DNA of 64,000 nucleotides from positions 4,278,001 through 4,342,000 of the forward strand of contig CAVTLA010000001.1 of NCBI GenBank assembly GCA_963735465.1, written 5' to 3'. This document shows positions 1 to 7,219 of the stretch, piece after piece. Made by a program: the position numbers and the translations under genes. Position 1 is the first letter of the stretch. Each line of letters opens with the position of its first letter. This DNA is from DASZHJ01 sp963735465 (GTDB lineage: Bacteria > Pseudomonadota > Alphaproteobacteria > ATCC43930 > CGMCC-115725). The notes beneath the pieces were generated by a model. The model did not search any database, was not told the origin of the DNA, and saw nothing but the letters and a program-made list of their open reading frames with translations.

Positions 1-310
1 CGACATGAAACTGCAATATCGCAGTAGCCGCGCTGTTATTCCCCGTGCCGCAAAATAATTCCGTGGATTACTCATCCTGAGAACGAGTGATCTGAATATA
101 CTTCTGTGTACACTGCTTTATTCCGACAATAATAATGCCCATAAGAACAGAAGACTCCATGTCAGGTACTTGAATTCCGCTCGCTTGATGAAATTTATTC
201 GGAAATAAAACCGCGACTACCTCGATCCCCTTTGTGAGACCGGGACGGCTCTGCCCTGATCCGGGGCGCGATGAGCGTCGATGTCACCGGTTGCAAGAGG
301 GGAAGCAGAC
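1..310. other. Non-coding, AT-richer leader upstream of the porin gene
   Basis: No convincing coding frame is present here. The base composition is visibly more AT-rich than the rest of the window, which suits a promoter and 5' leader region. A weak promoter-like pair on the plus strand is TTGAAT at about 170-175 and TTTATT at about 194-199, 18 bases apart, which would give the porin an untranslated leader of roughly 100 bases. This is only a consensus resemblance. A GAGGGGAAGCAG ribosome-binding stretch sits just before the porin ATG at 311. Confidence 0.35.
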
Positions 311-1645
311 ATGAACGTGAAGAGGACTTTGTTGCGGACTGCGCTCCTGGGGTCGACGGCGCTGCCGCTGCTGTACGCGCTGCCCGCCTTGGCGCAGCAA
401 GGCGCCGGAAGCTACCCGGGCTCATTCCTGATCCCGGGCACCAGCACCTCGTTCAAGATCGGCGGCTACGTCAAAACGGATTACACCTACGACTTCGGCG
501 TGGCACAGAGCGTTGCCACCGCGGGCATTACCGGCGCGCTGGTTTCAGCGATACCGCTCGACGGCAATGTGCCTGGCACCAGTGCGACCGCCGGCCATAG
601 CGTCCATGGCGCCTCGCACATCTCCGCCGGCGAATCCCGCTTCAACATCGAGACGCGAACGCCATCGGCTTACGGCGAGGTCAAGACCTTCATCGAGGGC
701 GATTTCGAGAACCCGAGCGGCCTGACGCCGGGCAAGACCTTCGAGGTGAACAGCAACTCTTCCGGGTTCCGTCTCCGTCTCGCCTACGGGGTGCTCGGTC
801 CGATCCTGGTCGGGCAAGCGCCACCGCTGTTCCGCGATCCTCAGGCCGAGCCGGAGACCTTGGACTTCGGTGGCAACATCGTGGCCGGTCCGCTGCGCCA
901 GCCGCAGTTCCGCTACACCTATGACCTCGCCAACGGGCTCTCGCTCGCGGGGTCGATCGAGAACCCGGACACCTTCGTCATCGACGGCACCTCCACCACG
1001 GGCGCCACCAACACGACCTTCGGCGCCGGCCAGGGCGACAAGATCCCGGATTTCGTGGGCGCGCTCACCTATAACCAGCCCTGGGGTCATCTTTCCTTCC
1101 GGTCGGTGTTTCGCGATCTCTACTGGCATGCCGGCGGTCTCACGGGCGGCACGACCGGCACCAATGTCAGCCAATCGCAATTCGGCTGGGGACTCGGCCT
1201 CTCCGGCGACGTGCACACCTGGGGCAAGGACGACGTGCTCGGCCAGATCAACGGCGGCGATGGTATCGGCCGCTACAGCAACAACGCTGGACTGACGCAG
1301 GACGCGGTGTTGAACGCCGCCACGAACAAGCTGGAGAACCTGCAGATCTGGGACGCCAGCCTATCTTATCTGCACTGGTGGGCCGACAACCTCCGCAGTA
1401 CCGCGGAGGCTAGCTACCTCCAGGTCAATAATCCCAAAGCTGCCTTCACCACCGCGGCGCTTACCAGCCCGTTGGGATTTAATCAGTTGAATCGGGACCT
1501 GATCACCACGCACGTCAACTTGATCTGGAGTCCGACGCCGGCGGTGGATTTCGGCGGCGAATACATCTGGGAACGCCGCGAGACCGAGAACGGACAGCAA
1601 GGGATCATCAACCGCTTCGAGGCCTCGGCGAAGTTCAAGTTCTGA
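311..1645 (+). CDS. Outer-membrane porin-like protein (DcaP-like type)
   Basis: Predicted beta-barrel outer-membrane channel of 444 residues. The N-terminus is a classical Sec signal peptide: basic MNVKR, a hydrophobic core, and a probable cleavage site after ALA-Q near residue 28-29. The mature start, with a GTSTSFKIGGYVKTD-like stretch, resembles the first strand of DcaP-like porins. The body alternates short amphipathic strands with Gly/Asn/Thr loops and ends in a terminal Phe (KFKF), the usual BamA recognition signal. I chose the ATG at 311 rather than the upstream frame start at 281, because a strong GAGGGG ribosome-binding site precedes it and it places the signal peptide at the N-terminus. 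A strong terminator lies downstream at 1724. The substrate cannot be told from sequence; family members pass small organic acids or other anionic solutes. Confidence 0.75.
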   Translation: MNVKRTLLRTALLGSTALPLLYALPALAQQGAGSYPGSFLIPGTSTSFKIGGYVKTDYTYDFGVAQSVATAGITGALVSAIPLDGNVPGTSATAGHSVHGASHISAGESRFNIETRTPSAYGEVKTFIEGDFENPSGLTPGKTFEVNSNSSGFRLRLAYGVLGPILVGQAPPLFRDPQAEPETLDFGGNIVAGPLRQPQFRYTYDLANGLSLAGSIENPDTFVIDGTSTTGATNTTFGAGQGDKIPDFVGALTYNQPWGHLSFRSVFRDLYWHAGGLTGGTTGTNVSQSQFGWGLGLSGDVHTWGKDDVLGQINGGDGIGRYSNNAGLTQDAVLNAATNKLENLQIWDASLSYLHWWADNLRSTAEASYLQVNNPKAAFTTAALTSPLGFNQLNRDLITTHVNLIWSPTPAVDFGGEYIWERRETENGQQGIINRFEASAKFKF

Positions 1646-1723
1646 CCGACGCTCGCGCGTGAGTAGCCCGATGGCCCCTCGGGCCTGCCGCTCCTCCAAC
1701 GGCAAGATGGTACGCGCGAGAAG

Positions 1724-1762
1724 GGCCCCGCCGGATGGCGTCCGGCGGGGCCGCCCTTTTTT
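1724..1762 (+). terminator. Rho-independent terminator after the porin gene
   Basis: A perfect 12-bp GC-rich stem (GGCCCCGCCGGA, 1724-1735, pairing with 1741-1752) closes a 5-base loop. It is followed within a few bases by a run of T residues (1757-1762). It sits about 80 bases beyond the porin stop codon, so it should end that transcript and separate it from the small lipoprotein gene downstream. Confidence 0.85.
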
Positions 1763-1808
1763 GGTGTCGCTCCGTCGCCGCGATCCGTCCGTCCCGAAGG
1801 AGTTCGAA

Positions 1809-1961
1809 TTGAAACTCGTTCGTCTTCTCACCCTGGGCATTCTCGTTGCGGCGGGTCTTGCCGCCTGCCAGTCCCCGAACAGTGCGCCGTACTCGCCCGA
1901 TCCAGCGCCCGGTACCGGCATCGACTATCAGGGGATCGAATATCGCGGCGGAGGTCGCTGA
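1809..1961 (+). CDS. Very small lipoprotein, 50 residues
   Basis: A short reading frame starting at TTG 1809 with a good ribosome-binding site (GAAGGAG) seven bases upstream. It encodes MKLVRLL followed by a hydrophobic stretch and a lipobox LAAC, with Cys20 as the predicted lipidated residue. The mature part is only about 31 residues, rich in Pro, Ser and Gly, with no recognisable domain. An upstream in-frame ATG at 1659 would lengthen the frame through the terminator hairpin and is rejected. Similar tiny lipoproteins are common in proteobacterial envelopes; function unknown. It lies convergent to the serine hydrolase gene. Confidence 0.6.
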   Translation: MKLVRLLTLGILVAAGLAACQSPNSAPYSPDPAPGTGIDYQGIEYRGGGR

Positions 1962-1987
1962 CATGCGGAGGTCGGCGCCGATCGGCG

Positions 1988-3211
1988 TCAGTCGATCACC
2001 GCCTGGTAGCTCAGCACGCGGAGCTCGCGGCGGAACGGCCAGGTGGTGGAGGGCATGAGCTGGGTCAGGAAGATCACCGTCATGTCCTCGACGGGATCGA
2101 TCCAGAACGCGGTGCTGGCGGCGCCGCCCCAGGCGCATTCGCCCGGCGTGCCGACGATCTGGGCCCGGGCGGGATCGAGGGTGACGGAGAATCCGAGGCC
2201 GAAGCCGATCCCCTCCGCCGTCGATTCCGACCAGCGCGGCTGTCCCATCGCCGCCATGTCGCCGCGCAGATGGTTGCTCATCATGAGCTCCACCGTCTTG
2301 CGGCCGAGATAGCGCACGCCGTCGAGCTCGCCTTTGTTGAGCATCATGCGGCAAAAGCGCCAGTAGTCCGCCGCGGTGGAGACCAGCCCGCCGCCGCCGG
2401 AATGCACCTTGGGCGGGCGGAGGTAGCGGCTTTCCCGGGGATCGTCGATCACGGTGAGGCCGCCCGTCTCGCCGCGGGCGTAGTTGGCGGCGAAGCGGCC
2501 GGCGTTCTCAGGCCGCACGTGGAAATCCGTATCCACCATGCCCAGGGGACCGATCAGCCGCGCGTGAAGGAACTTGGCAAAGGGCTGCCCTGACAGGACC
2601 TCGACGAGATAGCCCAGCACGTCCGTGGAGACGCTGTAGTTCCATTCGGATCCGGGCTGGGCGATCAGCGGCAGCGCCGCCACCGCCTCGACCACGGCGC
2701 CGAGGCTGGTCTCCGCCGCGCCGAAATCGATGCCCTTCTCCCGATAGAGCGCGTCCACCAGGGTCGAGGCCATGAACCCGTAGGTCAGGCCCGAGGTGTG
2801 CGTCAGCAGATCGCGAAACGTGATGTCGCGCTGGGCCGGCACGGTGTCGAGCTTGCCGCGGGCGCCGCCGGTGCAGACGCGCTGATTGGCGAAGTACGGC
2901 AGGAAGCGGGTGATGGGATCGTCGAGCTGAAATCTTCCTTCCTCGTAGAGCATCATGATCGCCGCAGATGTCAGCGGCTTGGTCATCGAGTAGAAGCGAT
3001 GGATGGTCGAGGGCGTCATCACCGTGCCGCGGGCGATATCCGCGAGGCCGGAGCTGGCGAGATGCACCACCTGGCCGCGGCGTGCCACCAACGTGGTGGC
3101 GCCGGCGACCTTGCCGTCGGCGACGATCTTCTCGCGCCAGGCGTCGACGCGCTTCAACCGGTCGGCGGATATCCCAACGGTCTCCGGGGAAGCTTGCGGC
3201 AGGCTGTCCAT
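1988..3211 (-). CDS. Serine hydrolase of the beta-lactamase / class C esterase (EstB-like) family
   Basis: A 407-residue protein with the motifs of class C beta-lactamase-fold enzymes: the nucleophile SxxK box SMTK at residues 75-78, the catalytic tyrosine of a YxS-type motif (NYSVS, Tyr192), and a WGG segment near residue 346 in place of the KTG box. That combination is typical of EstB-type esterases and related hydrolases rather than true penicillin-resistance enzymes. There is no signal peptide, so it is probably cytoplasmic. The substrate is unknown, perhaps a short-chain ester, lactone or amide. It stands alone, convergent with the small lipoprotein gene. Confidence 0.8.
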   Translation of the reverse strand: MDSLPQASPETVGISADRLKRVDAWREKIVADGKVAGATTLVARRGQVVHLASSGLADIARGTVMTPSTIHRFYSMTKPLTSAAIMMLYEEGRFQLDDPITRFLPYFANQRVCTGGARGKLDTVPAQRDITFRDLLTHTSGLTYGFMASTLVDALYREKGIDFGAAETSLGAVVEAVAALPLIAQPGSEWNYSVSTDVLGYLVEVLSGQPFAKFLHARLIGPLGMVDTDFHVRPENAGRFAANYARGETGGLTVIDDPRESRYLRPPKVHSGGGGLVSTAADYWRFCRMMLNKGELDGVRYLGRKTVELMMSNHLRGDMAAMGQPRWSESTAEGIGFGLGFSVTLDPARAQIVGTPGECAWGGAASTAFWIDPVEDMTVIFLTQLMPSTTWPFRRELRVLSYQAVID

Positions 3212-3457
3212 GGCGGGTCTCCCTCTGGCTCGCAGGAGGATAACCCAAGCCGCGGTTTCGCCAAATCATGCCCGCGTAAGCAACGGCACCGGCCGCGAGC
3301 GCCGGGGTATGCGGTCGCGCATCGACATCCGCAATGCATCCGGAATTATTTTGGATCAACCGCTTAGAATCCGTGAACGAGCCTCGGATCGGCGGGGGAT
3401 CGAGCTAGTTACCTTTGTACCGGCCTCCCAAAGTGGCGGACCGGCCAGGTGAACAGA

Positions 3458-3646
3458 ATGGGCCTCTATCGATGCTACTTCATGAATGAAGCCGGAAACA
3501 CCACGGCGTGGCAGGCGCTGCACTGCAACTCCTGCGAGGAGGCGGAGAGTTTCGCGAGAGAACTGTTGGTCGGACGGGTACAGGATTCCGCCGTCGAGCT
3601 CTGGAACCTGGACCGGTGCGTCTACCGGCACCCGCCGCTCCAGTGA
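3458..3646 (+). CDS. Small hypothetical protein, 62 residues
   Basis: Encodes a soluble peptide beginning MGLYRCYFMNEAGN, with three cysteines and a mix of acidic and aromatic residues. The frame is also open from GTG 3449. I prefer ATG 3458 because AGGTGA sits immediately upstream as a ribosome-binding site. The composition resembles short conserved hypothetical proteins of Rhizobiales and relatives that carry a YRxYFxxxxG opening, but no function is known. It is flanked by genes on the opposite strand and has its own upstream space of about 240 bases. Confidence 0.55.
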   Translation: MGLYRCYFMNEAGNTTAWQALHCNSCEEAESFARELLVGRVQDSAVELWNLDRCVYRHPPLQ

Positions 3647-3699
3647 TCGGCCGCCGGCGGCCGACCGGCGGATCGGCTTGCTGAGGGTTGCAGCGCGGT

Positions 3700-4287
3700 T
3701 CAGGCGCTCGGCGTGATGTGGGTGATCTTCGAGCCTTCGATGCTGGCGCTCGCCATCAGCCCGTGCAGGCCGAAAGGAATGGCGACCACGTCCTGGGTGA
3801 TCGACGTGGTGTCGAGGGAGGTCGCCGCCCCCTTGTCCATCACCACCACGCTGGGTCCCGATCCCAGCGCCCAGCCGTCGCTTTTCTGCAGATAGTCGAG
3901 GGCGCTCTGTTTCATGAACAGCAGCGCATAGCTGAAGGACTCGCCGCCAATCTGCAGCCCGAAGGACGCGGCGGCGATATTGTAATAGCCCGTCGTCTTG
4001 CCGCCGATGCGCAGCGCGCCGTCGCCGTACTGGCCGCCGACAATGAGTCCGCCCTTGATGATCTTGGGAAACATCAGGATGCCGACGGACTTCGCCATGA
4101 GAGCTCTCGTCTTCGGGCCCTGGGTTCGCAGGCGCGCCAGCCCGTCGTCGACACTGTGGTCGATCGCCCGGGCGGTCGCGGCGCCGGCGGCGCCGGAATA
4201 GGTGGCGGCCGTCCCCGCCGCCAACGCGAAGACCAGGACGTCTCGCCGCGTGACCCGGCCCAAAACTCCGGCTTCTGCGTATTTCAT
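3700..4287 (-). CDS. SYLF-domain (Ysc84-type) lipid-binding protein, probably exported
   Basis: A 195-residue protein. The N-terminus TRRDVLVFALAAG followed by an Ala/Gly-rich hydrophobic stretch resembles a Tat-type signal. The remainder matches the SYLF domain: a helical start (AIDHSVDDGLARL), then GILMFPKIIKGGLIVGGQYGDG-type strands and Gly-rich turns to the C-terminus. SYLF domains bind phosphoinositides in eukaryotes; bacterial versions are secreted or periplasmic and poorly understood. I chose ATG 4287 because a consensus GGAGG lies just upstream and it places the export signal at the N-terminus. The longer frame to 4461 overlaps the next small gene and is unlikely. Confidence 0.75.
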   Translation of the reverse strand: MKYAEAGVLGRVTRRDVLVFALAAGTAATYSGAAGAATARAIDHSVDDGLARLRTQGPKTRALMAKSVGILMFPKIIKGGLIVGGQYGDGALRIGGKTTGYYNIAAASFGLQIGGESFSYALLFMKQSALDYLQKSDGWALGSGPSVVVMDKGAATSLDTTSITQDVVAIPFGLHGLMASASIEGSKITHITPSA

Positions 4288-4384
4288 GGCAATTGCCTCC
4301 GGTAAAGTTGTCGGTGACCGTATTGCGCCACAGACCTCGTCGATAGGGCGCGCTTGCCGAGTCCGCGGATATCTTGCGTCGGAA

Positions 4385-4582
4385 TCATGGGCCGGACTTC
4401 GTGGTCGACGCTTCCGCCATCGCACACAGCTCCGCCGCGCGCTCCTCCAGCTCCAGCGCATATTGCTTGAGGATGGGGGAGACTTCCGGGTGACCAGCCA
4501 ATAGCGCGAGTTCCCGCATTCGCTTCGCTTTCGCTCGATAAGCGCGAGCTTCCGCCAAGAGTTCCATGTCAGTTTCGGGCAT
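4385..4582 (-). CDS. Small helical hypothetical protein, 65 residues
   Basis: Encodes MPETDMELLAEARAYR followed by a strongly charged segment rich in Ala, Glu, Arg and Leu, consistent with two amphipathic helices or a coiled coil. An internal ATG at 4567 could also be the start; neither start has a strong ribosome-binding site. The pattern is reminiscent of short alphaproteobacterial proteins containing ARxYRxxAxRxRxLA motifs, of unknown function. It lies upstream of and parallel to the SYLF gene, about 100 bases away. Confidence 0.5.
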   Translation of the reverse strand: MPETDMELLAEARAYRAKAKRMRELALLAGHPEVSPILKQYALELEERAAELCAMAEASTTKSGP

Positions 4583-4715
4583 TCGCGGGCCCCCGTCGCA
4601 GTCCTGAAGGGGAAGCCTATAGAGCGGCGTCGGCCCTGGGCGCGACAAGACTAGGGCAGTTCTGGGGGTATTCAGGGGGGCTGCAACTTCAGGCCTGCTG
4701 ATCTGTTGGCTTGCG

Positions 4716-4892
4716 ATGACAGATCTCACCGAACATTTGGCCCGCGCCCTGATCGAGGCTCACGGCAAGGCGGCGATCGACTTTGCCGAGCAAGCCCTGA
4801 CCAACGTCCGCAACCGCGGACTCACGGAGAGGATATCGGAATGGGAACGCGTCATCGCCGCCATCAAGGCGATCCAGGGCGGCGGCCCGTAG
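4716..4892 (+). CDS. Small hypothetical protein, 58 residues
   Basis: Short frame from ATG 4716 to TAG 4890-4892, below common gene-length cutoffs. The product (MTDLTEHLARALIEAHG...) is a soluble helical peptide with regular Ala/Leu/Ile spacing, ending in Gly-Gly-Gly-Pro. The codon pattern looks coding, with heptad-like hydrophobics and GC-rich third positions. No ribosome-binding site is obvious. It begins divergently from the 65-residue gene and ends convergent to the O6-alkylguanine methyltransferase gene, 25 bases away. Function unknown. Confidence 0.4.
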   Translation: MTDLTEHLARALIEAHGKAAIDFAEQALTNVRNRGLTERISEWERVIAAIKAIQGGGP

Positions 4893-4917
4893 CCGCGCCG
4901 TCGCCCTGGGTAATTAT

Positions 4918-5499
4918 CTAGGCGGCGCGCGCCGGACCGGCTATCTGGGCCGCGCGCGCGGCACCGGCCGCCTTGTCGCGAAACGCCGCGCCCTCGTGGG
5001 TGAGCAGCCAGCGCTTGCGAGCGATGCCGCCGCCATAGCCGGTCAGCGAGCCGTCGCTGCCGATGACGCGATGGCAGGGCACCACCACGCTGATGGGATT
5101 CGATCCGTTGGCGAGGCCTACGGCGCGGACGGCGCTGGCGCAGCCGAGCTTCGCCGCGAGCGCGCCGTAGCTCAGGGTCTTGCCCGGCGCGATCCTGGTG
5201 AGGCCGGCCCAGACCTTGCGCTGAAACGGCGTGCCCGACGTCCGCCACTCGATCGCGTCGAGGCCGCCGATCTCGCCGTCGAAATAGCGGGCGAGCCGGC
5301 GCTTCATGTCTTTCGGCGCGGCGCCCGGCGTCGGCGTCAGGGATCCGTAGTGGAGGCGCAGCAGGCGCGCCATGCTGGCTTCGCAGTCGGCCCAGTCGAA
5401 GGCCCGGAGATATCCGGCCTCGTCGGTGACGATCAGCGCGTCGCCGATCGGCGTCGCCATCCGGTCGAGGCGGAGGCGGTCAGGCAGCTGGCGGGTCAT
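4918..5499 (-). CDS. ogt: Methylated-DNA--[protein]-cysteine S-methyltransferase (Ogt type)
   Basis: Suicidal DNA-repair protein of 193 residues that removes alkyl groups from O6-alkylguanine. The active-site motif VVPCHRVIG places the acceptor cysteine at residue 142. Upstream are the expected helix-turn-helix region (PFQRKVWAGLTRIAPGKTLSYG) and the asparagine hinge GLANGSNPI; downstream is the GYGGG-RKRWLL segment. There is no Ada-type zinc or AraC domain, so this is a stand-alone Ogt. A second, shorter paralogue lies at 48456-48908. The TCATC-GGGAGG context before the gene on the complementary strand includes a modest ribosome-binding region. Confidence 0.88.
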   Translation of the reverse strand: MTRQLPDRLRLDRMATPIGDALIVTDEAGYLRAFDWADCEASMARLLRLHYGSLTPTPGAAPKDMKRRLARYFDGEIGGLDAIEWRTSGTPFQRKVWAGLTRIAPGKTLSYGALAAKLGCASAVRAVGLANGSNPISVVVPCHRVIGSDGSLTGYGGGIARKRWLLTHEGAAFRDKAAGAARAAQIAGPARAA

Positions 5500-5569
5500 G
5501 GGATCACCTCATCAAGGGAGGCACCATGTTCGCCGATACACCAGGGAATGTCTTCCCGTTTACGAACTT

Positions 5570-5755
5570 TAAACTACGTCTACCGCCGTAGCGCCGGACC
5601 CGGCGGTGGGATCTCCGAGCTAGGTAGAATTACGGATTCCGGGCTTGGGCCTGTCCTGGCATTTTCCCCCTCCCTATCTCTGCGGATCCAACACCTGCGG
5701 GGGTTACGGGGTGAAGGCCTCTTGGCTTCGGCCAAGGGGCCTTCTTTCTTTTCAT
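5570..5755 (+). ncRNA. Candidate small RNA ending at an orphan terminator
   Basis: The plus strand of this ogt/esterase gap has no protein gene, since both neighbours are on the minus strand. Yet it ends in a canonical intrinsic terminator oriented for plus-strand transcription. The segment contains other self-complementary stretches, for example TACCGCCG (5581-5588) with CGGCGGTG (5601-5608), CCGGG (5639-5643) with CCTGG (5655-5659), and CACC (5692-5695) with GGTG (5710-5713). This suggests a structured RNA of perhaps 100-200 bases. The 5' end is a guess. I could not match it with confidence to 6S, SRP or any riboswitch family. Confidence 0.4.
5714..5753 (+). terminator. Intrinsic terminator with UUCG tetraloop
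   Basis: A 13-bp stem (5714-5726 pairing with 5731-5743, with a single G-U pair) is capped by the extra-stable UUCG loop at 5727-5730. A pyrimidine tract, CTTTCTTTTC, follows. Read on the minus strand there is no T-run after the stem, so it works on the plus strand only. No plus-strand protein gene precedes it for more than 600 bases. Confidence 0.75.
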
Positions 5756-5792
5756 CGGAAAAAAATGAGCGCCCCGCGCGGCGCCCGGTTCT

Positions 5793-6725
5793 TCAGTTCT
5801 TCGGATGCGCGGCGAAGAAGGCCCAGATCGTCGGCGTGGCCGCGATCGCGGTGGAGGGCTTGTCGAGGAAGGACGCCATCTGGGTCCCGCCGGGCCAGGC
5901 GTGGCCGCCGCCGGCGATCACGTAGTAGGCGACCTCGGTGCCGGCGCGGCAGCCGCGGTAGTCGCGGAGCGTGACGCCGGGCGCGGGCTCCGATGCCGCG
6001 GGTGCTCCGCAGCCGTCGACGCCGGCCCAGAGATCGATGGAGCCCTGCACCGGCGGATAATTCGTGTGGGTGCGTGCCTTGGGACCGACGCCGCCGGCAA
6101 GGGGCACGTTCCGGTCGGCGCTGCCGTGGATGTGAATGACCGCCACCGGCGACGCGGGCGCGCAGGGCCGGGTCACGACGACGCCGGAGACCACGCCCAC
6201 CGCCGCCACGAGATCGCTCGCCTCGCAGGCCAGGCGATAGGACATCATGCCGCCGTTGGAGATGCCGGCAGCGTAGACGCGGCGCGAATCCACCGGCAGC
6301 TCGCGGGCGATCGCCGCCACCATGGCGCGCAGGAACGCCACGTCGTCGACGCGATGCTCCATCGCATAGGCGCAGCAGTCGCCGGCGTTCCAGGTGAGGA
6401 ACCCGCCCTTCCCCACCGCGTTGAGGAACGGCCGCGAGCGGCCGCTGCCGTCGGGATAGGCCACGATGAAATGCTGCTCGTCAGCCTCGGCGCTGAAGTG
6501 CGTGTGCTTGTCCGTGGTGGCGCCGTTGCCGCCGCCGCCGTGCAGCACTATGACCAGCGCCATGGGCTGCGCCGGTTTGCCCGGCGGCACGTGCAGGCGA
6601 TAGGTGCGCTCGACGCCGTCCACCTTGATGGTGCGCACGAGATCGGCGGCGGAGGCCGGCGCGGCGGCCGCGGCGGCCAGCAGCAGCGTCGCCACCATCG
6701 CCGCAAGGTGCGTTGCTCGTCCCAT
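5793..6725 (-). CDS. Secreted esterase of the LpqC / polyhydroxybutyrate-depolymerase-like family
   Basis: A 310-residue protein with a clear Sec signal peptide (first ~26 residues, ending ASA-A). The alpha/beta hydrolase core has an oxyanion-hole HGGGGNG segment, a GISNGGM nucleophile elbow with the catalytic Ser near residue 170, and a late histidine in GGGHAWPGG. These are the marks of the LpqC/PHB-depolymerase-like esterases (CE1-type), which act on polyester oligomers or feruloyl-type esters; the actual substrate is not visible. Paired cysteines (NAGDCCAY; CxxxGxC-type spacing) suit an exported, disulfide-stabilised enzyme. It is monocistronic, facing the candidate small RNA. Confidence 0.82.
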   Translation of the reverse strand: MGRATHLAAMVATLLLAAAAAAPASAADLVRTIKVDGVERTYRLHVPPGKPAQPMALVIVLHGGGGNGATTDKHTHFSAEADEQHFIVAYPDGSGRSRPFLNAVGKGGFLTWNAGDCCAYAMEHRVDDVAFLRAMVAAIARELPVDSRRVYAAGISNGGMMSYRLACEASDLVAAVGVVSGVVVTRPCAPASPVAVIHIHGSADRNVPLAGGVGPKARTHTNYPPVQGSIDLWAGVDGCGAPAASEPAPGVTLRDYRGCRAGTEVAYYVIAGGGHAWPGGTQMASFLDKPSTAIAATPTIWAFFAAHPKN

Positions 6726-6787
6726 CGGGATCAGCGCCTCCGTCTGCCGTCATTCATGATAGGGCGGCGGCCGGCGGCGCATCCACC

Positions 6788-6976
6788 TCAGGACGTGCGG
6801 CCCAACGGGTGGCTCAGCACCAGCTTCCCGGCGGCTTGGCTCTTCGCGCGCTCCTTCGCCAGAGCGAGGAACGCGTCGTACGCCTTGAAGTAGTCGGCGA
6901 AGTCTCCGGCCTTCCCCGCGCACATGGCCGCGGTGAAGATGGCAGCGACGATGCGATCGGTATCATCCATATTCAA
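6788..6976 (-). CDS. Small hypothetical protein, about 60 residues
   Basis: Encodes a soluble, largely helical peptide containing TDRIVAAIFTAAMCAGK and DYFKAYDAFL segments. The start is TTG 6976, or ATG 6970 two codons later. The C-terminus is LSHPLGRTS. The amphipathic pattern and GC-biased codons support coding, but no family is recognised beyond a resemblance to short conserved alphaproteobacterial hypotheticals. It lies upstream of the esterase gene on the same strand, 60 bases away, and diverges from comM. Confidence 0.5.
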   Translation of the reverse strand: MNMDDTDRIVAAIFTAAMCAGKAGDFADYFKAYDAFLALAKERAKSQAAGKLVLSHPLGRTS

Positions 6977-7219
6977 TCTCGTGACCTGCAGCCGTCATCG
7001 ACGCGTCTCGCGCCGGTGCTGCGGGTATTGGCGGCCAGTATCGCATTCCCGGCACTAATGACCTGTTAACCACCATGAAGAAGGTGGGGCCAAAGATTGC
7101 CGGGCCTCCCGCCGGGGCGGCCGGCTGTCCCCGACGCCGCTAGCGGAGCAACTCGCCATATCCCCGTTTCCGGGTTGCCGCTAGACTTGGGGCCCGAGCG
7201 GGCAAGCCGGAGCAGCACC

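Noticed and set aside
545..1216. Long antisense open frames opposite real genes, such as 545-1216, 7181-7993, 27461-28774 and 58388-59908
   Set aside because: They are rich in Arg, Gly, Ala and His as expected of GC-rich reverse frames, lack recognisable motifs, and lie opposite well-supported genes.
1659..1961. Longer frame for the small lipoprotein starting at 1659
   Set aside because: It would be translated through the porin terminator hairpin, and its extra 50 residues are Arg/Pro-rich. The TTG at 1809 with GAAGGAG gives a clean lipoprotein signal.
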